Positions 7,355 through 12,021 of a stretch of 12,021 nucleotides of DNA are shown piece after piece. How positions within the stretch are numbered: position 1 is the stretch's first letter; each line of letters starts with the position of its first letter. Location: positions 533,938 to 545,958 of the forward strand of contig MU646420.1 in NCBI GenBank assembly GCA_026770585.1, given 5' to 3'. A program made the position numbers and the translations under genes. Below the pieces are notes generated by a model. That model was not told the origin of the DNA, did not search any database, and saw only the letters and a list, made by a program, of their open reading frames with translations. The DNA comes from Baffinella frigidus (taxonomy: Eukaryota > Cryptophyceae > Cryptomonadales > Baffinellaceae).

Positions 7355-7372
7355 AGCCGGATCCAAAAATCC
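7355..7372. repeat. Short hairpin CCGGAT-CCAAAA-ATCCGG
   Basis: A 6-bp inverted repeat around a short A-rich loop. It is small and without context, and recorded only as a local structure. Confidence 0.4.
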
Positions 7373-7542
7373 GGTCGTGGCTTTTTCATTTGAAAAGGAC
7401 TTTAAAAGTCTATTTCCTTCACGATTCAGAGGAAAGCACTTAAACCCCTTCACAATTATGTCCCGTCCTCGCTCGGCAGCGGCTCAGAGTAGACCTCTCG
7501 TAGGAAATGTCTCAAGTTACAGTCTTGGTCTGTTTTACTTCA

Positions 7543-7571
7543 GGTTGCTGGTGGTACCACCACCAGCAACC
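7543..7571. repeat. Perfect hairpin, 13-bp arms, 3-base loop
   Basis: GGTTGCTGGTGGT is followed by ACC and then its exact reverse complement. It sits just upstream of the duplicated block beginning at 7572. Confidence 0.85.
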
Positions 7572-7722
7572 CGAAACAGCTTACTTCGGGTCTGAGAGTT
7601 TCGGATATTCCTTGCGTAGGACCCTACGGTAGGGCTTCTCTAGGGACCTAGGGGTTTCCTAGGGGGGTGAATAGATGGCTGATACGGTTTTCGTCATCGA
7701 GCGGCTCGCTGAGGTACTCTAG
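7572..7722 (+). pseudogene. Duplicated block A: ETAYFGSESFGYSLRRTLR stop, then MADTVFVIERLAEVL stop
   Basis: 7572-7702 aligns closely with 10581-10712. In the shared frame it reads ETAYFGSESFGYSLRRTLR to TAG at 7630. After about 45 bases of CCTAGGG-rich spacer, ATG at 7675 reads MADTVFVIERLAEVL to TAG at 7720. The paralogous copy reads ETAHFGSGSFGYPLRRTLR and MADTVFVIEQ. Over the first 44 bases there are six base differences, three of them silent. The spacer could be a 46-base GT...AG intron (7629-7674), but joining there does not keep the MADTVF frame. I treat this copy as a truncated fragment. Confidence 0.45.
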
Positions 7723-7726
7723 CTCA

Positions 7727-7790
7727 GCCGCACTCGGGTTGACTGACTTCTCTTGCGTCAACTTAGAGCGAAACCCAATTTGGATTTTTA
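7727..7790 (+). repeat. Dispersed AAGTTGAC element, copy d (short form)
   Basis: GCCGCACTCGGGTTGACTGACTT, TCTC, then CGTCAACTTAGAGCGAAACCCAATTTGG follow the family order. The AAGTTGAC arm and inter-arm spacer are missing, as in copy c. Confidence 0.6.
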
Positions 7791-8135
7791 CACCGAACAG
7801 CAATGTTAAATTTGCACCACTATGTGGAATTTGTACCACGAACCACATTTCAGCGAAACGTCGCGTTGTGAAACCCCCACTTGTGGTGTGGCGTGGGTTG
7901 TGGCCCGGTTCTGACTCCTCTTTATACGGAAGAGGAAGGTGTCCGCCTATCTTGGGAGCCTCCAAAAGGTGTCCGCCTATCTTTGGAGTCTTCAACCCAT
8001 TAAGGACCTATAGGATCATGTAAAGAAGGATCGCCACCCCCCACACCCGCTCCACGCCAGATTGATGGAGGGGTTTGATCGCTTCGGGACCGTACTCTGG
8101 TACGGTGGTCAACTTTTGAAACCCACTGCCTTGAG
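7791..8135. other. Unassigned stretch with small repeats
   Basis: There is no supported gene. AAGGTGTCCGCCTATCTT is directly repeated at 7936-7953 and 7966-7983 (30-bp period), and ACCGTAC-TCTG-GTACGGT forms a small hairpin at 8089-8106. A plus-strand frame (7667-8023) and a minus-strand frame (7648-7995) overlap on the same bases with no domain in either. Confidence 0.5.
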
Positions 8136-8140
8136 GGGGA

Positions 8141-8180
8141 ATTGACTTTTGGCGAGGGGGGGTTGACTTTTGGCGTGGCA
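8141..8180 (+). repeat. Tandem TTGACTTTTGGCG pair
   Basis: ATTGACTTTTGGCG (8141-8154) and GTTGACTTTTGGCG (8162-8175) are separated by a G run, and GTCAACTTTTG lies just upstream at 8109. The second copy ends GTGGCAG, so its tail looks like the intron-like spacers near 11380-11935. Confidence 0.55.
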
Positions 8181-8260
8181 GGTGTTCGCTGAGCCGCAAG
8201 TCCCGGCGAATCCGTACCCGACTATCTACCTTCGGATGGTCAAACAGTTCACGGTTTCGA

Positions 8261-8476
8261 CCCCGCCCCCCCCCCCTCCTCTATCTCACTCTCTCGCTCG
8301 CTCGCGCTCTCGCTCTCTCTCTCTCTCGCTCTCGCTCTCTCTCTCTCTCGCCCCCCCCCCCCTCCGAGCTCTGCCCCCGACGTGTCTGTCTCTGTCTCTG
8401 CCTCTATCTCTCTCTCTGCCTCTCTCTCTTTCTCTCTCTCTCTTCCTCTCGCTCTCTCTCTCACCCCCCTCTCTTT
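8261..8476 (+). repeat. Polypyrimidine CT/C low-complexity tract
   Basis: More than 200 bases made almost only of CT and C runs. On the reverse strand it produces a long Arg/Glu/Ser-rich open frame (8249-8755) that is only the translation of (GA)n. Such tracts can adopt triplex structure, but no function is shown here. Confidence 0.95.
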
Positions 8477-8564
8477 ATTACTCTCGAGCCTTACATCGAG
8501 TGATCCAAATAGTCCATGAGCTTTCCTGCGTTCGTGTTTGCGTACGAAACAGATAGGACGGGAT

Positions 8565-8700
8565 CCTACTTTCCTGTGTGGACAGGAGACAAGAGGTAGC
8601 GACCCCACCCTTGACCCTACGTTCCTGTGTGGACAGGAGACAAGAGATAGTGACCTCACCCTTCCCGACGCACCGACCAAGAAATCCTGCTTTCGAGTGT
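8565..8700 (+). repeat. Short tandem repeat, 51-bp period, 2 full + 1 decayed copies
   Basis: Units begin CCTACKTTCCTGTGTGGACA at 8565 and 8616 and continue GGAGACAAGAGRTAG and GACCYCACCC. A decayed third unit begins at 8686. Each good unit contains the hairpin TCCTGT-GTGG-ACAGGA. Confidence 0.75.
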
Positions 8701-8802
8701 GAATGGGAAACATGATCCTACTCCAACCACGTTTGAAAAGAAGGAGCCTCAACATTAAGATCTGACGTTGGACCCTAACCCTCCTCCGTTCGAACGCAGT
8801 TC

Positions 8803-9018
8803 GAGAACGACTACGAGGGACAATCTGACACCCAAATCATCGAAGCTGTACACCCCCCCGCCCTGCCCCCTACGCGTTCTCAGTCCTTTTCTTTTTGGGC
8901 CACTTTAGGAGAGTTTCTCAGGCAAAAGGCCTTTGGAAATGACTTAGAAACGGCTACGAGGGACACTCTGACGCACATGCCATCGAAGCCTTCGATGTAC
9001 CCTCCCCCCGCCCTCTAG
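8803..9018 (+). repeat. Direct duplication with ~143-bp period
   Basis: About 8803-8875 and 8946-9018 share ACTACGAGGGACA/GCTACGAGGGACA, CTGAC, CATCGAAGC and CCCCCCCGCCCT. The second copy has the perfect palindrome CATCGAAG-C-CTTCGATG at 8981-8997. The region contains no supported gene. Confidence 0.65.
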
Positions 9019-9313
9019 CTCTGCCTGCGTAAAACCGGGACCGCCACAAAATGTATTTAGAGCAGGAACTCTGGCACAAAAGTGCAGCTAAACCACACGA
9101 GGCTACCTATGCGAACAGAATAAATGTCGATTGTAAACGTGTGTAGTAATTTTCAGCTGAAAAGCAGCGACTTTACACAGGTCCGACCGCTCAGCGGGCG
9201 GAAACGTGATCATTTGCCCACAAAACTTCAAAAGTCCGTTTTATTCTGTTCGCCTGGGTAGCCTCGTGTGGAAACACATTTATGGCAGTCCTAGTTTTTC
9301 GCAGGCAGAGCTA
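9016..9313. repeat. ~300-bp nested inverted repeat
   Basis: The outer arms begin TAGCTCTGCCTGCG (9016-9029) and end with its exact complement CGCAGGCAGAGCTA (9300-9313), and pair with mismatches for about 38 bases. The inner arms are CCACACGAGGCTACC (9093-9107) with GCGAACAGAATAAA against the right-hand TTTATTCTGTTCGC and GGTAGCCTCGTGTGG (to 9271). An unpaired 38-base segment (about 9055-9092) interrupts the left arm. The loop contains GTGTGTAGTAATTTTC, the core seen in the other palindromes. No transposase frame is present. Confidence 0.78.
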
Positions 9314-9455
9314 CCACATGAGAACGCTGTAGGGGCCTTTTTAAATGTAGGATATTAAGATTTGTACCGGTCACGTCCGGGACTCCGTGGGAAATCCGAG
9401 GACTAGCCATGCAAAATAATGCTTCAAGGCAGACACGAGGTTGGTCAATCTTATC

Positions 9456-9494
9456 CGAAATCCGTGATCATGTGTATAATGACCACGGATTTCG
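9456..9494. repeat. Stem-loop, 16-bp stem, 7-base loop
   Basis: CGAAATCCGTGATCAT pairs with ATGACCACGGATTTCG with a single G-T type mismatch. The loop is GTGTATA. The compact shape could be a structured RNA if transcribed, but no promoter or neighbouring gene supports that. Confidence 0.75.
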
Positions 9495-9663
9495 CATAGA
9501 AAGACGATATTTCCAATCGTTTGAGGGGCGCAACTATTTCAATATATTCTAAAATATTATTGTCATCTTCGACACAGCCCTTCAAAATCCTTTTACGGCC
9601 GCACATTTAAAATCGTTATCAGCCCTGAAGGTTCTAAATAGGCTCCTCTTGTGTTCTCGAGTG
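9495..9663. other. Unassigned AT-richer stretch
   Basis: I see no gene, RNA or repeat that I can support here. The base composition is lower in GC than the flanking repeats. Confidence 0.5.
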
Positions 9664-9840
9664 CTAGAGCGCTGTGCAGAGAAGTTGGTCACCGAAAAAT
9701 GGGGAAATGGGAAAATTGGAGCCATTTTGTCCACTTCTGAAAAATTCATGGTACTAAATTTCTCAAAAGTTGACAAAATGGCTCCAATTTCCCAATTTTC
9801 CATTATTTCCCGTGGCCAACTTCTCTGCACAGCGCTCTAG
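9664..9840. mobile_element. 177-bp foldback element, ~75-bp arms
   Basis: The left arm begins CTAGAGCGCTGTGCAGAGAA at 9664 and continues through GTTGG, AAATGGG and AATTGGAGCCATTTTGTC. The right arm is its reverse complement with few mismatches and ends at 9840. The CTAG at each outer end may be a 4-bp target duplication or part of the palindrome; since CTAG is self-complementary the two cannot be told apart. Because the structure is a palindrome, similar open frames appear on both strands (9582-9830 minus, 9649-9840 plus). Neither is a gene. Confidence 0.75.
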
Positions 9841-10027
9841 GCCCTACCCCTCACCTGACCGAGTCAGAGGTTTTCTGGTCCAGGACTCTGGCTGGCCACC
9901 CGAGGCTTGAAACGGGACTCTTTTGCATGGTGTTCTCAGGTCGGTGTATAATTTGCACGAATCTCATCACATCAGTCACTTCACAATTTTTGAAGTCCCC
10001 AATACATTTCAATCCCGAACTGGACTG
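9841..10027. other. Unassigned stretch between two palindromes
   Basis: No supported gene or repeat. Short frames on both strands continue into the neighbouring palindrome and have no recognisable domain. Confidence 0.5.
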
Positions 10028-10207
10028 GAATTTCATCCCGCCAGGTATTTGTTTTAAATGGTTGGGAGTTCCCCGAATACATGAAATTTACCACACAATT
10101 GGTCACGTCCAGGGCTGGACACGACTGATTTGTCCAATTGTGTAGTAAATTTCGTTGATTCGGGGAACTCCCAACCATTTAAATCAAATACCTGGCGGGA
10201 TTAAATT
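10028..10207. mobile_element. ~180-bp foldback element with TTACYACACA core
   Basis: The left arm runs AATTTCATCCCGCCAGGTAT, then TTAAATGGTTGGGAGTTCCC, CGAATAC, GAAATTTACCACACAATTG. The right arm mirrors this with CAATTGTGTAGTAAATTTCG, GATTCGGGGAACTCCCAACC, ATTTAA, ATACCTGGCGGGAT and TAAATT. The loop is about 35 bases. The outer arms bear no resemblance to those of the 6787-6938 palindrome, but the inner core is the same. It ends about 45 bases before a telomere-type array. Confidence 0.78.
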
Positions 10208-10253
10208 GAACACCTGTCTTCTCGCTTCAGCGACGCTCATCGCCCCCCCCCCC

Positions 10254-10513
10254 GCCCAAAACCCCAAACCCTAAACCCTAAACCCTAAACCCTAAACCCT
10301 AAACCCTAAACCCTAAACCCTAAACCCTAAACCCCAAACCCTAAACCCCAAACCCTGTACCCTAAACCCCAAACCCTAAACCCTGAACCCTGTACCCTAA
10401 ACCCTAAACCCCAAACACTAAACCCTAAACCCTAAACCCTAAACCCAAAACCCTAACCCCCAAAATCCAAACCCTACACCCTGCACCCCAAACCCTCAAC
10501 CACCAACCCTGAA
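10254..10513 (-). repeat. Telomere-type array, C-strand CCCTAAA
   Basis: Starts with about 10 perfect CCCTAAA units after a C11 run, then degenerates to CCCCAAA, CCCTGAA, CCCTGTA and CCCTACA. It leads directly into the EKHLEGVG-coding fragment, just as the decayed array at 7135-7185 leads into EKYLEEFG. Confidence 0.93.
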
Positions 10514-10518
10514 CGCAG

Positions 10519-10641
10519 AGAGAGAAGCACCTCGAAGGGGTAGGAATCACGCTCCCAGACAGCTCCGAAATGCCGCACCCCGAAACCGCTCACTTCGGGT
10601 CCGGGAGCTTCGGATATCCCTTGCGTAGGACCCTACGGTAG
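10519..10641 (+). pseudogene. Coding-like fragment REKHLEGVGITLPDSSEMP ... ETAHFGSGSFGYPLRRTLR
   Basis: An open frame of 40 codons ends at TAG 10639. The first half duplicates the fragment at 10715-10772 (REKHLERVGITLPDGSEMP). The second half duplicates 7573-7632. There is no ATG at the beginning, as it emerges from the telomere-type array. It appears to be a composite of two pieces that occur separately elsewhere. Function unknown. Confidence 0.4.
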
Positions 10642-10684
10642 GGCATCCCTAGGGACCTAGGGTTTTTTTAGGGGGGGGGGGTAG
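10638..10684 (+). other. Possible 47-base GT...AG intron or spacer
   Basis: Starts GTAGGG, contains the hairpin-capable CCCTAGGGACCTAGGG and a T7 and a G11 run, and ends GTAG directly before ATGGCTGAT. A matching 46-base spacer is at 7629-7674. Splicing here would put the MADTVF segment in the wrong frame, so it may equally be an untranslated leader. Confidence 0.25.
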
Positions 10685-10861
10685 ATGGCTGATACGGTTT
10701 TCGTCATCGAGCAGCGCGAGAAGCACCTGGAGCGAGTCGGGATTACCCTCCCAGATGGCTCCGAGATGCCGTGCGCGTTCCTCGACGACGTTCCTCTCGA
10801 TGAAACTTTCTGGGGTGCGATCCCTATCTCTGTATCGGTCTATTTAGTCTCACGGATTTGA
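10685..10861 (+). CDS. Small ORF or first exon, MADTVFVIEQREKHLERVG ...
   Basis: ATG at 10685 opens a 58-codon frame to TGA at 10859. It reads MADTVFVIEQ, REKHLERVGITLPDGSEMP, CAFLDDVPLDETFWGA, then PISVSVYLVSRI, where the last residues are already inside dispersed element copy e. Codon third positions are GC-rich as in the IQ gene. The PCAFLDDVPLDET segment is repeated downstream at 10957 and 11148 with almost only synonymous changes, which supports real coding. The likely biology is a first exon ending near the GGTGCG after ETFW, with the rest spliced away, but I cannot place the donor site. The family is not recognised, and it could also be a pseudogene copy. Confidence 0.5.
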   Translation: MADTVFVIEQREKHLERVGITLPDGSEMPCAFLDDVPLDETFWGAIPISVSVYLVSRI

Positions 10862-10951
10862 TGAGACTTGGTTCGTTTTCACGTCAAAGTTGACAGATTT
10901 GTACCGCACACCTGGGATGTCAACTTAACAATAGCCAGCCAACCCGTCGCT
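10840..10951 (-). repeat. Dispersed AAGTTGAC/GTCAACTT element, copy e
   Basis: On the plus strand: CTATTTAGTCTCACGGATTT, TTTTCACGTCA, AAGTTGAC, AGATTTGTACCGCACACCTG, GTCAACTTAACAATAG, CAACCCGTCGCTC. This is the family in reverse orientation, with both central arms present. It lies between exon-like copies 1 and 2. Confidence 0.8.
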
Positions 10952-11030
10952 CCAAAATGCCGTGCGCGTTCCTCGACGACGTCCCTCTTGATGAGACTCT
11001 CTGGGGTGCGAGCCCTACCTCTCTATCAGT

Positions 11031-11142
11031 CTGTTTGGTCTCACCGATTTGGCGAGACTTGGCTCTTTTTCACGCCAAAGTTGACGGATTTGCACCGGAA
11101 ACCTTGGATGTCAACTTAACGATAGCCAGCCAACCCGACGCT
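11031..11142 (-). repeat. Dispersed AAGTTGAC/GTCAACTT element, copy f
   Basis: Has the same structure as copy e: CTGTTTGGTCTCACCGATTT, AAGTTGAC, GGATTTGCACCGGAAACC, GTCAACTTAACGATAG, CAACCCGACGCTC. It separates exon-like copies 2 and 3. Confidence 0.8.
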
Positions 11143-11232
11143 CAGAGATGCCGTGCGCCTTCCTCGACGACGTCCCTCTCGATGAGACGTTGTGGGGTGC
11201 GAACCCTTCCCACCATCTAGTTATGTCTCAGT

Positions 11233-11282
11233 CTATTTGGTCCCTCCAATTTGGTGAGCCCGGGCTGTTTCCCGAAACCCGA
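11233..11282 (-). repeat. Dispersed element, copy g (truncated)
   Basis: Only the outer half remains: CTATTTGGTCCCTCCAATTT, GGTGAGCCCGGGCTGTTTCC, CGAA. The sequence then switches to unrelated DNA that leads into the GDK exon-like array. Confidence 0.7.
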
Positions 11283-11378
11283 AGCCCACAAGTCCGTGTC
11301 GACGAATGCAGCATCGCGTGGGGACGGCAGGAGACAAAGAGGTGCTGGCCACGGCGCACGGTGTGAACGCTCCCCGCT

Positions 11379-11412
11379 GTAAGTCAACAATTTGACTTTT
11401 GCAGGGCGTCAG
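11379..11412 (+). other. Mini-intron 1 candidate, 34 bases
   Basis: GTAAGT donor, near-palindrome AAGTCAACAATTTGACTT at 11381-11398, and acceptor GGCGTCAG. An alternative acceptor GCAG at 11401-11404 would give 26 bases. Confidence 0.55.
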
Positions 11413-11463
11413 GCGATAAAGGAGTGTTTGCGATGGTGTGGACGGCGTGGCGCTGCTCGCGCT

Positions 11464-11504
11464 GTAAGTCAACAATTTGACTTTTGATGCTGGGTTTCTG
11501 GCAG
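11464..11504 (+). other. Mini-intron 2 candidate, 41 bases
   Basis: GTAAGT donor, the same 18-base near-palindrome at 11466-11483, then TTGATGCTGGGTTTCTGGCAG-type pyrimidine-bearing end. The sequence is almost identical to intron 4. Confidence 0.58.
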
Positions 11505-11553
11505 GGGATAAAGGGGTGTTGGCGTCGGTGGATGGCATGGTGCTGCTGGCGCT

Positions 11554-11587
11554 GTAAGTCAACAATTTGACTTTCGCTGGGCTTCAG
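11554..11587 (+). other. Mini-intron 3 candidate, 34 bases
   Basis: GTAAGT donor, near-palindrome at 11556-11573, acceptor GGGCTTCAG. Confidence 0.55.
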
Positions 11588-11648
11588 GGGACAAGGGGGT
11601 GCTGGCGACGGTTGATGGCATGGACGCTCCCTCCCCGCTGCTCGCGTC

Positions 11649-11689
11649 GTAAGTCAACAATTTGACTTTTGATGCTGGGTTTCTGGCAG
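11649..11689 (+). other. Mini-intron 4 candidate, 41 bases
   Basis: GTAAGT donor, near-palindrome at 11651-11668, acceptor TTTCTGGCAG. It matches intron 2 over its length, so introns and exons were duplicated together. Confidence 0.58.
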
Positions 11690-11738
11690 GCGATAAAGGA
11701 GTGCTGGCGACGGTGGATGGCATGGCCCTGCTGGAGAT

Positions 11739-11804
11739 TTAAGTTGACGATTTGACTTTGGCTGGTCGCGCAATTTACTACTAATACAGTATATGGGGCG
11801 TCAG
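11739..11804 (+). other. Mini-intron 5 position with lost donor, 66 bases
   Basis: The expected GTAAGT is TTAAGT here, so the donor GT is destroyed and unspliced reading stops at TAA (11740-11742). The near-palindrome is AAGTTGACGATTTGACTT. The spacer is longer than the others and contains TTTACTACTAATACAG, which resembles both a TACTAAT branch-point sequence and the TTACTACAC core motif. The acceptor GGCGTCAG is kept. Confidence 0.5.
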
Positions 11805-11863
11805 GCGATAGAGGATTGCTGGTGACGGTGCACGGTCTGGACGCTCCCCGCTACTCGCGCTGT

Positions 11864-11935
11864 GTAAGTCAACAATTTGACTTTTGTCGTCCTGCTGGCG
11901 CTGTAAGTTGACAATTCGACTTTTGAGGGCGTCAG
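11864..11935 (+). other. Mini-intron 6 candidate with a doubled hairpin, 72 bases
   Basis: Donor GTAAGT at 11864 with near-palindrome 11866-11883. After CCTGCTGGCGCT, a scrap of an exon end, a second GTAAGT at 11903 follows with palindrome variant AAGTTGACAATTCGACTT (11905-11922). The acceptor is GGCGTCAG. It looks like two intron copies with most of the exon between them deleted. Confidence 0.5.
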
Positions 11936-12021
11936 GCGATAAAGGCGTGCTGGCGACGGTGGATGGCATGGCGCTGCTGGCTCTGCGAAGAGCGATCGCT
12001 GATCTGATCGGCTCTGTCGTC
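11936..12021 (+). CDS. Terminal exon-like unit, open to window end (partial)
   Basis: Follows GTCAG and reads GDKGVLATVDGMALLALRR, then AIADLIGSVV without a stop to the window edge. Where other copies are interrupted after CTGGCGCT by GTAAGT, this copy continues into CGAAGAGCGATCGCTG, so it may be the least disrupted member or the last exon of the array. The first base pair of the exon belongs to a split codon if the GDK frame is right. The hydrophobic LALRRAIADLIG run resembles an amphipathic helix, and no known domain is recognised. Confidence 0.42.

Larger units (their letters stand above)
10766..11220 (+). repeat. 191-bp tandem repeat: exon-like unit plus dispersed element
   Basis: Units start at ATGCCGTGCGC 10766, 10957 and 11148 (exact period 191; the third is truncated at about 11220). 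Each begins with 18 codons MPCAFLDDVPLDETxWGA followed by an inverted dispersed element. Between units 2 and 3 the five base changes in these 18 codons are all silent (GCG/GCC, CTT/CTC, ACT/ACG, CTC/TTG). Between 1 and 2, three of four are silent. Since 191 is not a multiple of three, the copies cannot be read through as one frame without splicing. Confidence 0.85.
11331..12021 (+). other. Seven-copy exon/mini-intron array (GDKGVLATVDGM units)
   Basis: Exon-like units run 11331-11378, 11413-11463, 11505-11553, 11588-11648, 11690-11738, 11805-11863 and 11936 onward. Each is preceded by CAG and starts GNGAYAAAGG or a close variant. Units 1-4 and 6 end directly at GTAAGT. The shared peptide is GDKGVLATVDGMALLAL. 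Changes among units 3, 4, 5 and 7 are largely silent (GAT/GAC, AAA/AAG, GGG/GGA/GGC, TTG/CTG, GTG/GTT). Splicing at GT and CAG keeps one frame through units 1-3 only (lengths 48, 51, 49). Units 4-6 (61, 49, 59) break it, so either some copies are skipped or the array is decaying. The family is not recognised. Confidence 0.6.

Noticed and set aside
7377-7595. 72-codon plus-strand frame ending VVPPPATRNSLLRV
   Set aside because: Starts at GTG, runs through a perfect hairpin, and its frame disagrees with the duplicated ETAYFGS frame that has a paralogue.
8249-8755. 168-codon minus-strand frame with an Arg/Glu/Ser-rich repeat
   Set aside because: It is the reverse strand of the CT/C low-complexity tract plus the 51-bp tandem repeat; low-complexity DNA lacks stops in this frame by composition.
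9715-9735. GGAGCCATTTTGTCC, partly like the dinoflagellate spliced-leader GTAGCCATTTTGGCTC
   Set aside because: Only about nine bases match, the site lies inside a palindrome arm, and the leader's start and donor context are absent.
11381-11922. Regularly spaced palindromic repeats reminiscent of CRISPR
   Set aside because: Spacing is irregular (39-125 bases), the segments between palindromes are related to each other and coding-like, the setting is eukaryotic, and there are no cas genes.

Overview
This is nuclear DNA from a eukaryote, most likely a microalga or related protist. The reasons are several degenerate arrays of the 7-base plant/algal-type telomere motif TTTAGGG (C-strand CCCTAAA), intron-like GT...AG units, very sparse coding, and no bacterial operon or ribosome-binding-site pattern. 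I cannot fix the lineage. Dinoflagellates and their relatives, chromerids, stramenopile algae and green algae all carry this telomere motif. The repeat content suggests a subtelomeric or repeat-rich intergenic region.

Layout. 1-96 is a pure (AT)n tract. 97-1790 holds small duplicated segments, two adjacent stem-loops and scraps of G-rich telomere-like repeat. 1797-2337 carries C-strand telomere-variant arrays (CCCTCAA/CCCTGAA, then CCCGTAA). 2400-3045 is a five-copy degenerate repeat. 3043-3537 holds two telomere-like arrays in head-to-head orientation. 3600-5075 is a patchwork of dispersed repeats containing a 170-bp foldback element with a visible GAAC target duplication. 5881-6450 is the one convincing intact gene, a 189-residue protein with two IQ-type calmodulin-binding motifs. 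Its stop codon lies about 30 bases before another CCCTAAA array (6484-6738). 6787-10207 is mostly non-coding, with several long imperfect palindromes, a CT tract and short duplications. 10254-10513 is a further CCCTAAA array.

From 10519 to the window end the sequence becomes coding-like again, but in duplicated pieces. A short exon-like unit encoding MPCAFLDDVPLDETLWGA recurs three times with a 191-bp period. Copies are separated by a dispersed element whose core is an AAGTTGAC/GTCAACTT inverted pair. From 11331 a second exon-like unit, peptide GDKGVLATVDGMALLAL, recurs seven times. Most copies end in GTAAGT and are followed by a 33-41 base GT...AG spacer whose first bases form the near-palindrome AAGTCAACAATTTGACTT. 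Differences among copies of both units are mainly synonymous, so these look like genuine or recently coding exons. The reading frame is not preserved across the whole second array, so I do not propose one gene model for it.

The most interesting observations are this exon/mini-intron array and its possible link to the dispersed AAGTTGAC element (introner-like behaviour), the foldback element with an occupied and two empty copies of its target in the same window, the family of palindromes sharing a TTACTACACA core, and the head-to-head telomeric arrays.
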